A DNA stretch of 64,000 nt from an uncultured Roseibium sp. (GTDB lineage: Bacteria; Pseudomonadota; Alphaproteobacteria; Rhizobiales; Stappiaceae), in NCBI RefSeq assembly GCF_947496995.1, contig NZ_CANMFD010000001.1, positions 554,692 to 618,691 of the forward strand. The letters run 5' to 3'. Each line of letters starts with the position of its first letter. Position 1 is the stretch's first letter. Below, in pieces: positions 16,215 through 25,001 of this stretch. Made by a program: the position numbers and the translations under genes. Under the pieces are notes generated by a model. It saw only the letters and a program-made list of their open reading frames with translations. It ran no database searches and was not told the origin of the DNA.

Positions 16215-17600
16215 TTATACCGAATCCGTAGCCCTGAGTTTTTTATCTTCCATCACGCGTTGGGCGCGATGCATTTTGTTGCAGATTTCAAGACGCTGTT
16301 CGGCAAATCTGTCAAGTGCGCCGCGCTTGCGGGCGCGGCTTTTGAGCAGATTTTCCGCTTCCGGCGAGAAACCGGCGCGCAGGGCGGCATCGATGGTGAT
16401 CCGTTCGAAGACGTCGCGCTGGGCATGAGAGCCGCCGATGGTGTGAAGATTGTTTCTTGCCGAATCCAGAAGCGTGAAGGCCGAGGCGTAGTTGCCTTTT
16501 CGGTATTGCTCCAGGCCGAGACCGGTCGGCAGACCCGCTTCGGACGCGACATGGCCGAGATCGGTCTCGCTCTGCGCCCGCAGTCTCAAACCGGTAAGAA
16601 GCCGGTCAGCCCCCATGCGGCGCCCGCCGTTCAAAAGCGCCATCAGATAATGCAGGTCGGCAAAGACGTTGCAGCCGTCTTCGGCGCGCTTGTCGGACAG
16701 AAGCGCCAGTTCGTCCCATCGTGTTCCCACGGGAACGCCTTCCAGCTCCAGCCGGACAAGCAGCGAGGCGGCGTTGGAGATGTCGCGGTAGTCGTCGGTC
16801 TTGTCCTTGCGGATCTCCGCATCGTAAAGCGCCAGCGCCTTGTCCGGATTGTTCTGGTCGAGATACATCAGCGCCAGGTGCCACCACACGTGATAGCCGA
16901 AGTTGTTGCAATGGGCCCAGCCGTCGGGATGGTTTTCCAGCCAGCCCGCGCCTTCTTCCGAGCGTCCAGTCATGTCGTGCACATGGGCAACGGCATGCAG
17001 GCCCCAGGCGTCGTCGCGGGCGAACTCAAGCCCCCTGCGCCCCAGGGCTTCGGCCTGGCGGTACTCGCCCGTCTCCTCCAGCGAGAAGGCCCGGCAGCCG
17101 AGCAGGTAGCCATAGGCGGGATGGCTTTCTTCATAGGCGGAAAAAACGCGTTCGATCGACTGGCGCATGCCGGCTGCATCGCCCATGACGAAGCGAATGG
17201 CATGCACCAGCTTCATCATCAGCGCGTCCTCGGGCACCCGCACCAGCATGGCGTCGAGAATATCGGCGGAGCGCGAGGGGAACCCCCGCAGCCAGCTGTC
17301 CAGCGCATCGACGACCACCGTCTCGCGCTCCGTCAGCGGTGTGTGCAGGGCGGAGCTGCGCGCCAGGTCGAGACACTCCTGCGCGGTCGCATTCAGTTCC
17401 TTGCGGCCCAGCAACAGGCAGAACAGCCCGCGGGTGGCATGTGCGAGTGCGAAGTCGGGTGCGAGGGTGAGGCAGGTCTCAAGATGTTGCGGCGTGGTTT
17501 TCCCGTGCGCCAGGAAGGCGTTCACCGTCGCGTTCCAGGCCGATACGGCGTCCTTGTCCGTAAGGGTGAGGTCATACCCGAATTGATCGCTTAGACGCAT
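16215..17600 (-). CDS. Tetratricopeptide-repeat protein
   Basis: 461 residues from ATG 17600 (MRLSDQFGYDL); the open frame extends further upstream without similarity. TPR-like helix pairs recur, for example LETCLTLAPDFALAHATRGLF, AYGYLLGCRAFSLEETGEYRQAEALGRR and NNPDKALALYDAEI. There is no signal peptide. The overall pattern (WAHCNNFGYHVWWHLALMYLD) is that of a conserved cytosolic TPR protein seen beside catabolic or transport genes. It probably mediates protein contacts; the function is unknown. Confidence 0.75.
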   Translation of the reverse strand: MRLSDQFGYDLTLTDKDAVSAWNATVNAFLAHGKTTPQHLETCLTLAPDFALAHATRGLFCLLLGRKELNATAQECLDLARSSALHTPLTERETVVVDALDSWLRGFPSRSADILDAMLVRVPEDALMMKLVHAIRFVMGDAAGMRQSIERVFSAYEESHPAYGYLLGCRAFSLEETGEYRQAEALGRRGLEFARDDAWGLHAVAHVHDMTGRSEEGAGWLENHPDGWAHCNNFGYHVWWHLALMYLDQNNPDKALALYDAEIRKDKTDDYRDISNAASLLVRLELEGVPVGTRWDELALLSDKRAEDGCNVFADLHYLMALLNGGRRMGADRLLTGLRLRAQSETDLGHVASEAGLPTGLGLEQYRKGNYASAFTLLDSARNNLHTIGGSHAQRDVFERITIDAALRAGFSPEAENLLKSRARKRGALDRFAEQRLEICNKMHRAQRVMEDKKLRATDSV

Positions 17601-17937
17601 GACAGGCCTTTTTGGTTCCCGGGCCCGGCCTTTGCCGAAGCGCGCTCCGCGCGCTGGGTGCAATGCACCGGCCGAATAAATTATCAACGCCCAAAATCCG
17701 CAGCCTTCACTTGAACTGCAAAACACAAAAAGGTGTTGGCAATGTGTAGACCGGCAAAGGAGAGTTGCGTTGCGGAATGAACCCGGGCGATGCCGGGAAG
17801 CCGGTTCATCCCGGCACCTTCCTGCACCGGCACGGCGACGGCCCGAAATCGCCGCAACACCGCATTGTGAAACCCCTGTGACTGCAGGGCCGCTAGGGTC
17901 CCCTCACTGTTGCGAAAAAAATGCGGGAGACGAGACA
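17601..17937. other. Intergenic spacer between divergent genes
   Basis: 337 bp between the TPR gene and the divergent DUF302 gene. It contains both promoters by position, but no clear operator, RNA or open frame that I would defend. Confidence 0.5.
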
Positions 17938-18441
17938 ATGCGCGTGTTGAGCTGTTTCATGGTGATGCTGATGCTGGCCCCGGCACTTGTCACTGGACTT
18001 TCCACCGGGCCTGCCCGGGCGGACAGTATCGCGCCCCGGGAGGGCTGGCAGGTGATGCCGACCTCCCTTGCCTATGACGAGCTGGTGGAGAAACTGCAGG
18101 CCGCCGTCAAGGAAGAGGGCATGATCGTGGTGACCCAGGCCAGCGCCTCGTCCGGCGCGAAAGGACGCGGTCTGACAATCCCGGGCAACCGGGTCGTTGG
18201 CGTCTACCGCAACGACTACGCGGTGCGCATGCTGGAGGCCTCGGTTGCCGCCGGCATCGAAGCGCCAATCCGCTTTTACATCAGCGAAGACAGCGGCGGC
18301 ACCGCGACCCTGTCATGGAAAACCCCGGCTCTGGTGTTCGCGCCCTACATGGACGAGGGTGGTCAGGCGCTTGCCGAACTGGCCGCGGAACTGGACGCTG
18401 TCTTCATGAAAATCGCGCAAAAGGCTGTGTCTTCCCGGTAA
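17938..18441 (+). CDS. DUF302 domain secreted protein
   Basis: 167 residues. A signal peptide spans about 1-29 (hydrophobic MVMLMLAPALVTGL, ending ARA-D). The DUF302 fold follows: SLAYDELVEKLQAAVKEEGMIVV, the ALxxD-like core, VVGVYRNDYAVRMLEASVAAGIEAPIRFYI, and PALVFAPY. DUF302 proteins are small alpha-beta proteins of unknown activity, often envelope-associated. The start is ATG 17938 after GGGAGACGAGACA. Confidence 0.85.
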   Translation: MRVLSCFMVMLMLAPALVTGLSTGPARADSIAPREGWQVMPTSLAYDELVEKLQAAVKEEGMIVVTQASASSGAKGRGLTIPGNRVVGVYRNDYAVRMLEASVAAGIEAPIRFYISEDSGGTATLSWKTPALVFAPYMDEGGQALAELAAELDAVFMKIAQKAVSSR

Positions 18442-18508
18442 CAGGCCGGGACATGCACGTTTGAAAGGCAGCACCGGCCGGATTTTTAGGCTTGTTAAAC
18501 CGGTAGAA

Positions 18509-18550
18509 CCACCTCACATTATTCAGGTCATCAACAACTGAAAGGAGGTG
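18509..18550 (+). promoter_or_regulatory. Ribosome-binding-site-sequestering hairpin
   Basis: CACCTC (18510-18515) can pair with GAGGTG (18545-18550). Inside it TTCAG (18522-18526) pairs with CTGAA (18538-18542), leaving an 11-nt loop. The outer stem buries the strong Shine-Dalgarno AAAGGAGGTG of the downstream 31-codon frame. It resembles a translational switch; the trigger is unknown. Confidence 0.55.
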
Positions 18551-18555
18551 TGCCC

Positions 18556-18651
18556 ATGTCTAATGAGTATCCGAACGTGGCCCATGTGTCTGGGCGGACT
18601 GGAACGATGTTGGAGCAGCCTCTGGCATTGAACGGTTTCGTCGGGATCTGA
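18556..18651 (+). CDS. 31-residue small ORF with strong RBS
   Basis: ATG 18556 lies 5 nt from AAAGGAGGTG, the strongest Shine-Dalgarno seen in the window. The frame encodes 31 residues (MSNEYPNVAHVSG ... LALNGFVGI) and ends 30 bp before a terminator. It has no membrane segment or recognised family. Hairpin, RBS, frame and terminator make a compact, self-contained transcription unit of about 200 nt. It could be a micropeptide, a leader peptide or a small RNA with incidental coding. Confidence 0.5.
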   Translation: MSNEYPNVAHVSGRTGTMLEQPLALNGFVGI

Positions 18652-18681
18652 TCCGGACCTCGTGTCACGTCGATCTCATGG

Positions 18682-18708
18682 GAGGGCCGCAATTGCGGCC
18701 CTCTTTTG
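18682..18708 (+). terminator. Terminator of the 31-codon mini-gene
   Basis: GAGGGCCGC (18682-18690), AATT loop, GCGGCCCTC (18695-18703), then TTTT. The complementary strand is AAAAG-flanked, so it might also stop the opposing SDR transcript, which ends at 18752. Confidence 0.88.
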
Positions 18709-18751
18709 ATTCCGGCGGCGGTTATATGCTCGTCGGCAATTCCGGAAGCTC

Positions 18752-19513
18752 TCAGACCAGTCCGACCGCCTTGCGCACATCTTCGTCGCGCAGGGAACAG
18801 TCGACACCGCGATAGGCGTCGCCCGCGTCGGTGCACAGCCAGCAGATGGTTTCGCCCACCCATTCGGCGGGAATGTGGACCGAAGGATCGAGCTGGCTGA
18901 CCGGATTGACGCCCGAGGCCTTGATATCGACCTGCATCTGGGTGGCGACCGTTCCGGGGCTGAGGCCGACGACGCGCAGACCCCTGTCGGCGAATTCCTT
19001 GTCGCCGCAGCGCGTCAGCGCCAGGGCAGCCGCCTTTGACGAGCAATAGTGGCTCCAGCCCTCCAGCGCCCCGGCCGCGGCGCCGGAACTGATGTTGACG
19101 ATGGTGCCCGAGCCTTTTTCCAGCATATGCGGAGCCACGGCGCGGATGCCGTGATAGACGCCCTTCACGTTGATATCGATGACCTTGTCCCAGGCGTCCG
19201 GATCGGAGGTTTCGATCCGGCTGATCGGTTCGATCACCCCGGCATTGTTCACCAGAATGTCGATGCCGCCAAAGGTATCGACGCAAAACTGAACGGCCCC
19301 CGCCACCGCGCCGTAATCGGCCACATCGCATGTGACGGCTGCGGCCTCGCCGCCACCGGCGCAGATCTCCCGGGCAATCCGGTCGATGTCATCGCCGGAG
19401 CGGGCGGCCAGAACCACCCTGGCTCCGTATTTAGCAAGGCTGCGCGCGGCGGCCTCGCCAATCCCGCGGCTCGCGCCGGTCACCAGCGCAACTTGTCCCG
19501 ACAAATCGAACAT
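18752..19513 (-). CDS. SDR-family oxidoreductase
   Basis: 253 residues from ATG 19513, with AGGAAAG 6 bp upstream. The NAD(P)-binding motif is TGASRGIG (11-18), then NNAG (about 87-90), the catalytic Ser in ISSGAAAG and the YCSSK (Y-x3-K) pair. The C-terminus lacks strong substrate clues. It is a classical cytosolic short-chain dehydrogenase, single-gene unit. The substrate is not deducible. Confidence 0.85.
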   Translation of the reverse strand: MFDLSGQVALVTGASRGIGEAAARSLAKYGARVVLAARSGDDIDRIAREICAGGGEAAAVTCDVADYGAVAGAVQFCVDTFGGIDILVNNAGVIEPISRIETSDPDAWDKVIDINVKGVYHGIRAVAPHMLEKGSGTIVNISSGAAAGALEGWSHYCSSKAAALALTRCGDKEFADRGLRVVGLSPGTVATQMQVDIKASGVNPVSQLDPSVHIPAEWVGETICWLCTDAGDAYRGVDCSLRDEDVRKAVGLV

Positions 19514-19567
19514 GTAACTTTCCTGTCTTTCGGCCCCACCGGCCAATGGTTTTCAACATAATCCCTA

Positions 19568-19634
19568 TTAGGGCGTAAACTCATAAATGAAGATGACATG
19601 CCATTTCGTCTTCGTTTATGAATTTACGCCTTAG
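19568..19634. repeat. Imperfect inverted repeat (MITE-like)
   Basis: TTAGGGCGTAAACTCATAAA (from 19569) is mirrored by TTTATGAATTTACGCCTTA (19615-19633), with GAAGATGAC/GTCTTC completing arms of about 27 nt around a short centre. It lies between the SDR and the channel gene. It may be a small non-autonomous element or a terminator-like structure. Confidence 0.55.
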
Positions 19635-19793
19635 GTCAGTCCGGCGCTGGAATAAACAACCCGTTTGCAGGAGGGTCATGCGGCATCTGCACGAATGTCC
19701 CCATGAGCCGCGCAACACGCGGATTGACTTTTGGCCCCGCCTCTTGTCCGTTGCCTCTTCTGGCGGATGCGAACACATGAGGAAGCGGTGCCG

Positions 19794-20579
19794 ATGGCGG
19801 AAGCAATGTCCGGTTTGAGAACCTTTCTGCGCCAGCTTTATTACGGGCACTCCACGAAGGCGCAGATCTTCCGTTACGCGCTGCTGGCCTTCGACCTGAT
19901 CACCATCGGCTATTTCATCGTTTCCTCGGTGATCGATCCCTACCGGATTCATCACGAACTGGATTATTCCATAGCAGTCGTGCTGACCCTGGACTTCACC
20001 GCCCGGCTGATCGCGTCGGCAAGGCCCGGGCGCTATATCATCAGCTTTACTTCCTTCGCGGATGTGGTGGTGATCATGTCCCTGGTCGCACCGGCCTTCC
20101 TTGAAAACTTCGCTTTCCTGCGCGTTGTCCGCATGCTGCGGCTGATGCGCTCCTATCACCTGCTGAAAGAGTTGCGCTCGTCGTCGAAATGGTTCCGCAG
20201 CAACGAGGAGATCCTGCAGTCGACGGTGAACCTTGCGGTGTTCATTTTTGTCGTCACCGCGCTTGTCTTCGTGGTGGAGGACGACCGCAATCCGAACATC
20301 AACAATTATCTCGACGCGCTCTATTTCACCGTCACGACCCTGACCACCACCGGGTTCGGCGACATCACCATGACCGACAGCGTCGGCCGCCTGATGACCG
20401 TCCTCATCATGATATTCGGCGTCGCCCTGTTCCTGCGCCTGGTGCAGACGATTTTCCGGCCGACGAAGGTCTACGCACCCTGCCCGGATTGCGGGCTTTC
20501 CCGTCACGATCCGGACGCGGTTCACTGCAAACATTGCGGCAAGACCATCAATATCCCGACCGAAGGCGCCTGGGACTGA
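19794..20579 (+). CDS. Voltage-gated-type potassium channel with C-terminal zinc ribbon
   Basis: 261 residues from ATG 19794, preceded by AGGAAG. Six membrane segments. S4 carries arginines at every third position (R110, R113, R116, R119). The pore filter is TTTGFGD (184-190), a K+-type TxGxGD variant. After S6 the tail holds a zinc-ribbon pattern C230-x2-C233 ... C245-x2-C248. Bacterial Kv-like channels usually end in a coiled coil or RCK domain, so the metal site is unusual and may tetramerise or sense redox/zinc. It is a monocistronic gene. Confidence 0.85.
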   Translation: MAEAMSGLRTFLRQLYYGHSTKAQIFRYALLAFDLITIGYFIVSSVIDPYRIHHELDYSIAVVLTLDFTARLIASARPGRYIISFTSFADVVVIMSLVAPAFLENFAFLRVVRMLRLMRSYHLLKELRSSSKWFRSNEEILQSTVNLAVFIFVVTALVFVVEDDRNPNINNYLDALYFTVTTLTTTGFGDITMTDSVGRLMTVLIMIFGVALFLRLVQTIFRPTKVYAPCPDCGLSRHDPDAVHCKHCGKTINIPTEGAWD

Positions 20580-20756
20580 TCCTCCCGGACGCGCTCAATC
20601 GCCGACTTGTGAACGCAACCATCTGGACAAGTGCCGTCTTGAGGTCATTGTCTATCCGGCGAAGGGTGGCGCGACCCGCACCGCCTCACGCCTGATCCGA
20701 TCAGACCTGTTTCCCTGATCCTATCAGTCCTGTTTCAATGAGCGCTGGAGACGATT

Positions 20757-21623
20757 TTGGTCCCGAAATTTCTTCACCCGATCGCCTGCGCGGCCTTTCT
20801 GGCTGCCGGATTGGCGTCGCCCGCCGCGCTGTCTGCTGCCCTGTCGGCGGACGGCGAAACATGCGGCGAGGAAACGCCCTGTGAGCTTGAAAACGGAGAA
20901 TACTTCATTCACCTGCCGCAGACGCTGGCGGAGATCCGCAAGAGCGGCGAGCCGCTTGGCGCCATCTTTTATCTCCACGGCCATCGCGGCAAGGCCCTGA
21001 ACGCCGTCCGCAACAAGGGCTTCCAGCGCATGGCGGATGAGCTCGGAGTGGCATTCGTCGCGGTCCAGGGGATCAACGGCACCTGGTCTTTCCCGACGGC
21101 CCCGCGCAACCTGCGCGACGAGGCCGTCTTCTTCGACGCGGTGCTTCAGGACCTTTCCGACCGCTTTGGCGTCGACAGGCACCGGACGCTGCTCTCCGGG
21201 TTCTCCTCGGGCGGCTTCATGACGTGGTATCTGGCCTGCGCGGATTCCGGCCGGTTTGCCGGATATGCCCCGATAGCCGGCGCTTTCTGGGAGCCTCTGC
21301 CGCGCGATTGCCCCACCGAAGCGCCCTATCTGTTTCACGTTCACGGCACGGCCGACACCGTGGTGCCCCTGGAAGGGCGCTGGCTCGGCGGCGGCAAATG
21401 GAAACAGGGCGATGTATCCCAGAGCTTCGATGTCTGGCGCCGCCAGAGCGGCCTCTCCGGCACCGCGCCGCAGACCGAAACGGACGGCAATCTGAAGTGC
21501 GAACGCTGGCAGCCGGTCACCGGCGTTCTGGAACTCTGCCTCCACGACGGCGGTCACAGTGTGCAGGCCGGATGGATCCGGCGGGCCTGGGAACATCTCG
21601 CCGAGATGAAAGGCTGGTCCTGA
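20757..21623 (+). CDS. Secreted esterase of the PHB depolymerase/LpqC type
   Basis: 288 residues starting at TTG 20757 with GGAGA 7 bp upstream; the nearby ATG is in another frame. A signal peptide spans about 1-28. The alpha/beta-hydrolase motifs are FYLHGHRG (oxyanion side), GFSSGGFMTWYLAC (nucleophile Ser in G-x-S-x-G), VHGTADTVVPL (Asp) and HDGGHSV (His). It most resembles feruloyl-esterase/polyhydroxybutyrate-depolymerase family hydrolases that act outside the cytoplasm. The ester substrate is unknown. Confidence 0.8.
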   Translation: MVPKFLHPIACAAFLAAGLASPAALSAALSADGETCGEETPCELENGEYFIHLPQTLAEIRKSGEPLGAIFYLHGHRGKALNAVRNKGFQRMADELGVAFVAVQGINGTWSFPTAPRNLRDEAVFFDAVLQDLSDRFGVDRHRTLLSGFSSGGFMTWYLACADSGRFAGYAPIAGAFWEPLPRDCPTEAPYLFHVHGTADTVVPLEGRWLGGGKWKQGDVSQSFDVWRRQSGLSGTAPQTETDGNLKCERWQPVTGVLELCLHDGGHSVQAGWIRRAWEHLAEMKGWS

Positions 21624-21791
21624 CCGCACCCATCCACTGCGCCGCCCCGGCCTTGATGCGATGCGGCGGTCTGTGTCTCTGACAGGAATGTGAGCCGTGT
21701 TGTAGTCACCCGCGATAAGGTGGAGTTGACGCGGGCGGTTGCCGTGTGGCCTTTACGAGAACGTCCCTGAACCCGTGACCCAAGGTGGCCA

Positions 21792-23072
21792 TTGTCAAAA
21801 CTTTCCTCCGCGCCCGGCGCGCTCTCCGGTCTTGTCGTCCTCGATCTGTCGCGCATTCTGGCCGGGCCGACCTGCACCCAGATCCTCGGCGATCTCGGGG
21901 CTGAAGTTCTCAAGGTCGAACGGCCGGGCCGTGGCGACGATACCCGTGGCTGGGGGCCTCCGTTTCTGAAGGACGGAGAGGGCAAGGAGACGGCGGAAAG
22001 CGCCTATTACCTTTCCTCCAACCGCAACAAGGCCTCTCTCGCCATCGATCTGGCGACGCCGGAAGGTCAGAAGCTGATCGCGGATCTTGCCGAAAAGGCA
22101 GATATCCTGGTGGAGAATTTCAAGGTTGGCGACCTGAAGCGGCGCGGGCTGGATTACGAGAAGCTGAAGGCGCGCAATCCGAAGCTGATCTACTGCTCGA
22201 TTTCCGGCTTCGGTCAAACCGGCCCTTACGCGCAGCGCGCCGGATATGACTTTATCGCGCAGGGCATGGGCGGCATCATGTCCCTCACCGGTTTCCCGGA
22301 CGAGGAAGGCGGCACGGAGACCAAATGCGGCACCGGTATCGCCGATGTCATGTGCGGCATGTATGCGGCCGTCTCCATCCTGGCGGCGCTCAATCACCGC
22401 AACAGCACCGGCGAAGGCCAGTCCATCGACATCTCGCTTCTGGATGCCCAGGTCTCCTGGCTGATCAACCAGGGGGTCGCCTATCTGATTTCCGGAGACG
22501 TGCCCGGCCGGATCGGCAACGGCCATCCGGCAATCGTGCCCTATGAGACTTTCCCGGCCGCCGACAGGTCCTTCATTCTGGCCGTCGGCAACGATACGCA
22601 ATTTGCAAAGTTCTGCACAATCGCCGGCGCCCCCGAACTGGCGGCCGATCCGCTCTATGCCCGCAACGCCGACCGGGTGCGCAACCGCAAGCAGCTCATT
22701 CCGCTGATCCGCCGCCTGACCATCGAAAAGACCGCCGCAGAGTGGATTTCCCTTCTGGAGACCGCAGGCGTGCCCTGCGGGCCGGTGAACGATCTTGCCG
22801 GCGTTTTCGCCGATCCGCAGGTGCTTGCACGGCAGATGCGCATCACCTTGCCGCATCCCCTCAGCGGCGAGGTGGACCTGATCGGCTCCCCCATCAATCT
22901 TGAAAAGACACCGGTCACCTACAGGAGCGCACCGCCGGTTCTGGGGGCGGACACGGCAAACGTGCTGAGCGGTCTTCTCGGACTGGACGAAGCGGCACTG
23001 TCCGCGCTGGCCGAAAAAGGCATTGTCGATCTCGGCGCGTCCGCCGGGCAAAAAGGAAACGCAGCGAAATGA
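21792..23072 (+). CDS. CaiB/BaiF-family (class III) CoA-transferase
   Basis: 426 residues from TTG 21792, AAGGTGG just upstream. VLDLSRILAGPTCTQILGDLGAEVLKVE is the family's CoA-binding N-terminus. D185 in TGIADVMCGM aligns with the catalytic Asp that forms the acyl-anhydride intermediate, and NFKVGDLKRRGLDYE is also conserved. It transfers CoA between carboxylic acids. Its TGA overlaps the ATG of the ThDP enzyme by 4 bp (ATGA), so the two proteins are made together and likely work on one substrate. Confidence 0.88.
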   Translation: MSKLSSAPGALSGLVVLDLSRILAGPTCTQILGDLGAEVLKVERPGRGDDTRGWGPPFLKDGEGKETAESAYYLSSNRNKASLAIDLATPEGQKLIADLAEKADILVENFKVGDLKRRGLDYEKLKARNPKLIYCSISGFGQTGPYAQRAGYDFIAQGMGGIMSLTGFPDEEGGTETKCGTGIADVMCGMYAAVSILAALNHRNSTGEGQSIDISLLDAQVSWLINQGVAYLISGDVPGRIGNGHPAIVPYETFPAADRSFILAVGNDTQFAKFCTIAGAPELAADPLYARNADRVRNRKQLIPLIRRLTIEKTAAEWISLLETAGVPCGPVNDLAGVFADPQVLARQMRITLPHPLSGEVDLIGSPINLEKTPVTYRSAPPVLGADTANVLSGLLGLDEAALSALAEKGIVDLGASAGQKGNAAK

Positions 23073-24685
23073 CCACAGGCGCCGATATCATTGCGGGCAA
23101 GCTTTTTGCCGCCGGCTGCCGCCATGCCTTCGGCATTCCCGGCGGCGAGGTTCTGGCGCTGATGCAGGCGCTCGATCAGGCCGGCCTCGAATTCGTACTG
23201 GTGAAACACGAAAATGCCGGCGGCTTCATGGCCGAGGGCGGCTGGCATGCGAACGGCGCGCCCGGCGTTCTGCTGGCAACGCTGGGGCCGGGCGCGGCTA
23301 ACGCCGTCAATGTGGTCGCAAATGCCTGGCAGGACCGTGTGCCGTTGATCTTCCTGACCGGCTGTGTCGACCACGGCGAAGCCGAAAGCTACACCCATCA
23401 GGTGTTCGATCACCAACAGCTGCTGCGCCCCATCGTCAAGGCGAGCTTTTCCGCCCGCTCCGGCGCGCTCGACGTCATGATGGAAAAAGCGCTCGCCATC
23501 GCCCTCGACGGTCAGCCGGGCCCGGTCCATATCGACGTTCCCATCAAGGTCGCCGAAACGGAAACGACCGAAGCCTGGTCGAAGACCTTCCGCTCCGGCC
23601 CCGCCGCGCTGGCCCCGGCCGCCGGGCCGGATCTTGAAACCGCGCTGGAGCTCTTCGCCAAGGCAGAACGGCCGATCGCGATTGCCGGTGTCGATGCGGT
23701 GAATGAAAACGCCTCGGCCGCCATTTCCGATTTCTGCCGGACATTCCAGGTGCCGCTGGTCACCAGCTACAAGGGCAAGGGCCTTCTGGACGAGGCCAAT
23801 CCGCTGGCGCTGGGCGGTGCCGGGCTCTCCCCGAAAGCAGACAACCACCTGCTGCCGCTGATCAACCGCAGCGACTGCATTCTGCTTCTGGGCTACGACC
23901 CCATCGAAATGCGCATCAACTGGCGGGGGCCCTGGGCGGTGGACGCCCCGGTGGTCGATGTGACCCCGGTTCTGCGCACCCACGGCATGCACGCCGTCTC
24001 GGCCACCCTGCGCAGCGCCGTCACCCCGGCACTTGAACACCTCGGCAAGGCGAGGGCTGCGGACAAGCCCTCATGGCCGGACGGGGAACCGGCCCGGATC
24101 AGGGCGGATCTCGAAAAGGCCTTCGCGCCGGAGCCGACAGGCTGGGGGCCGGGAACGGTCTTCCACACGCTGCGCGACACCCTGCCTGCCGACACGGTCG
24201 CCACCGCCGACAGCGGCGCGCACCGCATCCTCGTCAGCCAGATCTGGCGCTGTCCCAACCCGCGCGGCATGCTGCAATCCTCGGCGCTCTGCACCATGGG
24301 CTGCGCCGTGCCGCTGGCCATGGGCCACCGGCTTGTCGAGGGCCGCTCTCCCGTCATCGCCTTCGTCGGCGACGCGGGCCTGGAAATGTGCCTCGGCGAA
24401 CTCTCCACCCTGCGCGACCTGAACCTCCCGGTCATCATCTGCGTGCTGGTCGACACCAGCCTCTCCCTCATCGAACTCAAACAACGCTCCAGCCAGCGCC
24501 CCAACGTCGGCGTCGATTTCGGCGAGACCGATTTCCCGGCGGTTGCCAAAGCCTATGGCGGTCACGGGGTGTGGATCGAAAATGCGACGGACCTGAAAGC
24601 GGAAGCCGAAGCGGCCTTGAGCCGCGACGGGTTTACGTTGCTGGCCTGCCGGATTGAACGGCGGGCGTATGATGGGGCGTTTTGA
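23069..24685 (+). CDS. Thiamine-diphosphate-dependent enzyme, acetolactate-synthase-like
   Basis: 538 residues, the size of an ALS large subunit. GIPGGEVLALMQAL and KHENAGGFMAEGG carry the ThDP-activating Glu (E48). The ThDP/Mg site begins GDAGLEMCLGEL; the usual following Asn is replaced in VLVDTSLSL. It is translationally coupled to a class III CoA-transferase. In oxalate catabolism a CoA-transferase (Frc) feeds a ThDP decarboxylase (Oxc); a similar two-step scheme on another 2-oxo acid is plausible, but this sequence is not clearly Oxc. A broken copy of its 3' end lies at 25880-26025. Confidence 0.82.
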   Translation: MTTGADIIAGKLFAAGCRHAFGIPGGEVLALMQALDQAGLEFVLVKHENAGGFMAEGGWHANGAPGVLLATLGPGAANAVNVVANAWQDRVPLIFLTGCVDHGEAESYTHQVFDHQQLLRPIVKASFSARSGALDVMMEKALAIALDGQPGPVHIDVPIKVAETETTEAWSKTFRSGPAALAPAAGPDLETALELFAKAERPIAIAGVDAVNENASAAISDFCRTFQVPLVTSYKGKGLLDEANPLALGGAGLSPKADNHLLPLINRSDCILLLGYDPIEMRINWRGPWAVDAPVVDVTPVLRTHGMHAVSATLRSAVTPALEHLGKARAADKPSWPDGEPARIRADLEKAFAPEPTGWGPGTVFHTLRDTLPADTVATADSGAHRILVSQIWRCPNPRGMLQSSALCTMGCAVPLAMGHRLVEGRSPVIAFVGDAGLEMCLGELSTLRDLNLPVIICVLVDTSLSLIELKQRSSQRPNVGVDFGETDFPAVAKAYGGHGVWIENATDLKAEAEAALSRDGFTLLACRIERRAYDGAF

Positions 24686-25001
24686 GGGGGCGTAGTTGAA
24701 GCGGACCATCACCGAAGACGGCTCTGACTGCTGAAAAATCTCTGTTCGCCCTCCCGGACGGTCTGCAGCGCAACTGCATGGCCAGATCCGGGACCCAGCG
24801 TGTCAGTGCGGGCGATAGCGAACCCTTTACCCATAATCTATTGAGTTATTTAGGTTTTGTCGCGCCTTCGGCGCGGCTGATGTGCTGGGTTCCGGGTCGG
24901 CGTGCAGCGTCGCTGCACTTGCCCGGAATGACCGCTGATGGGATCGTCAAAAAACCGAGGCGGGCCGAAGGTGGCGATCCCCGTCTGCGAGTACTTGCAA
25001 A
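24686..25001. other. Spacer with REP-like inverted repeats
   Basis: CCGGGACCCAGCG (about 24790) and GCTGGGTTCCGG (about 24884) face each other, with TCTGCAGCGCAACTGCA and CGTGCAGCGTCGCTGCA as smaller palindromes on either side. This makes a two-REP (BIME-like) unit of about 170 bp. No gene is seen. Confidence 0.55.
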
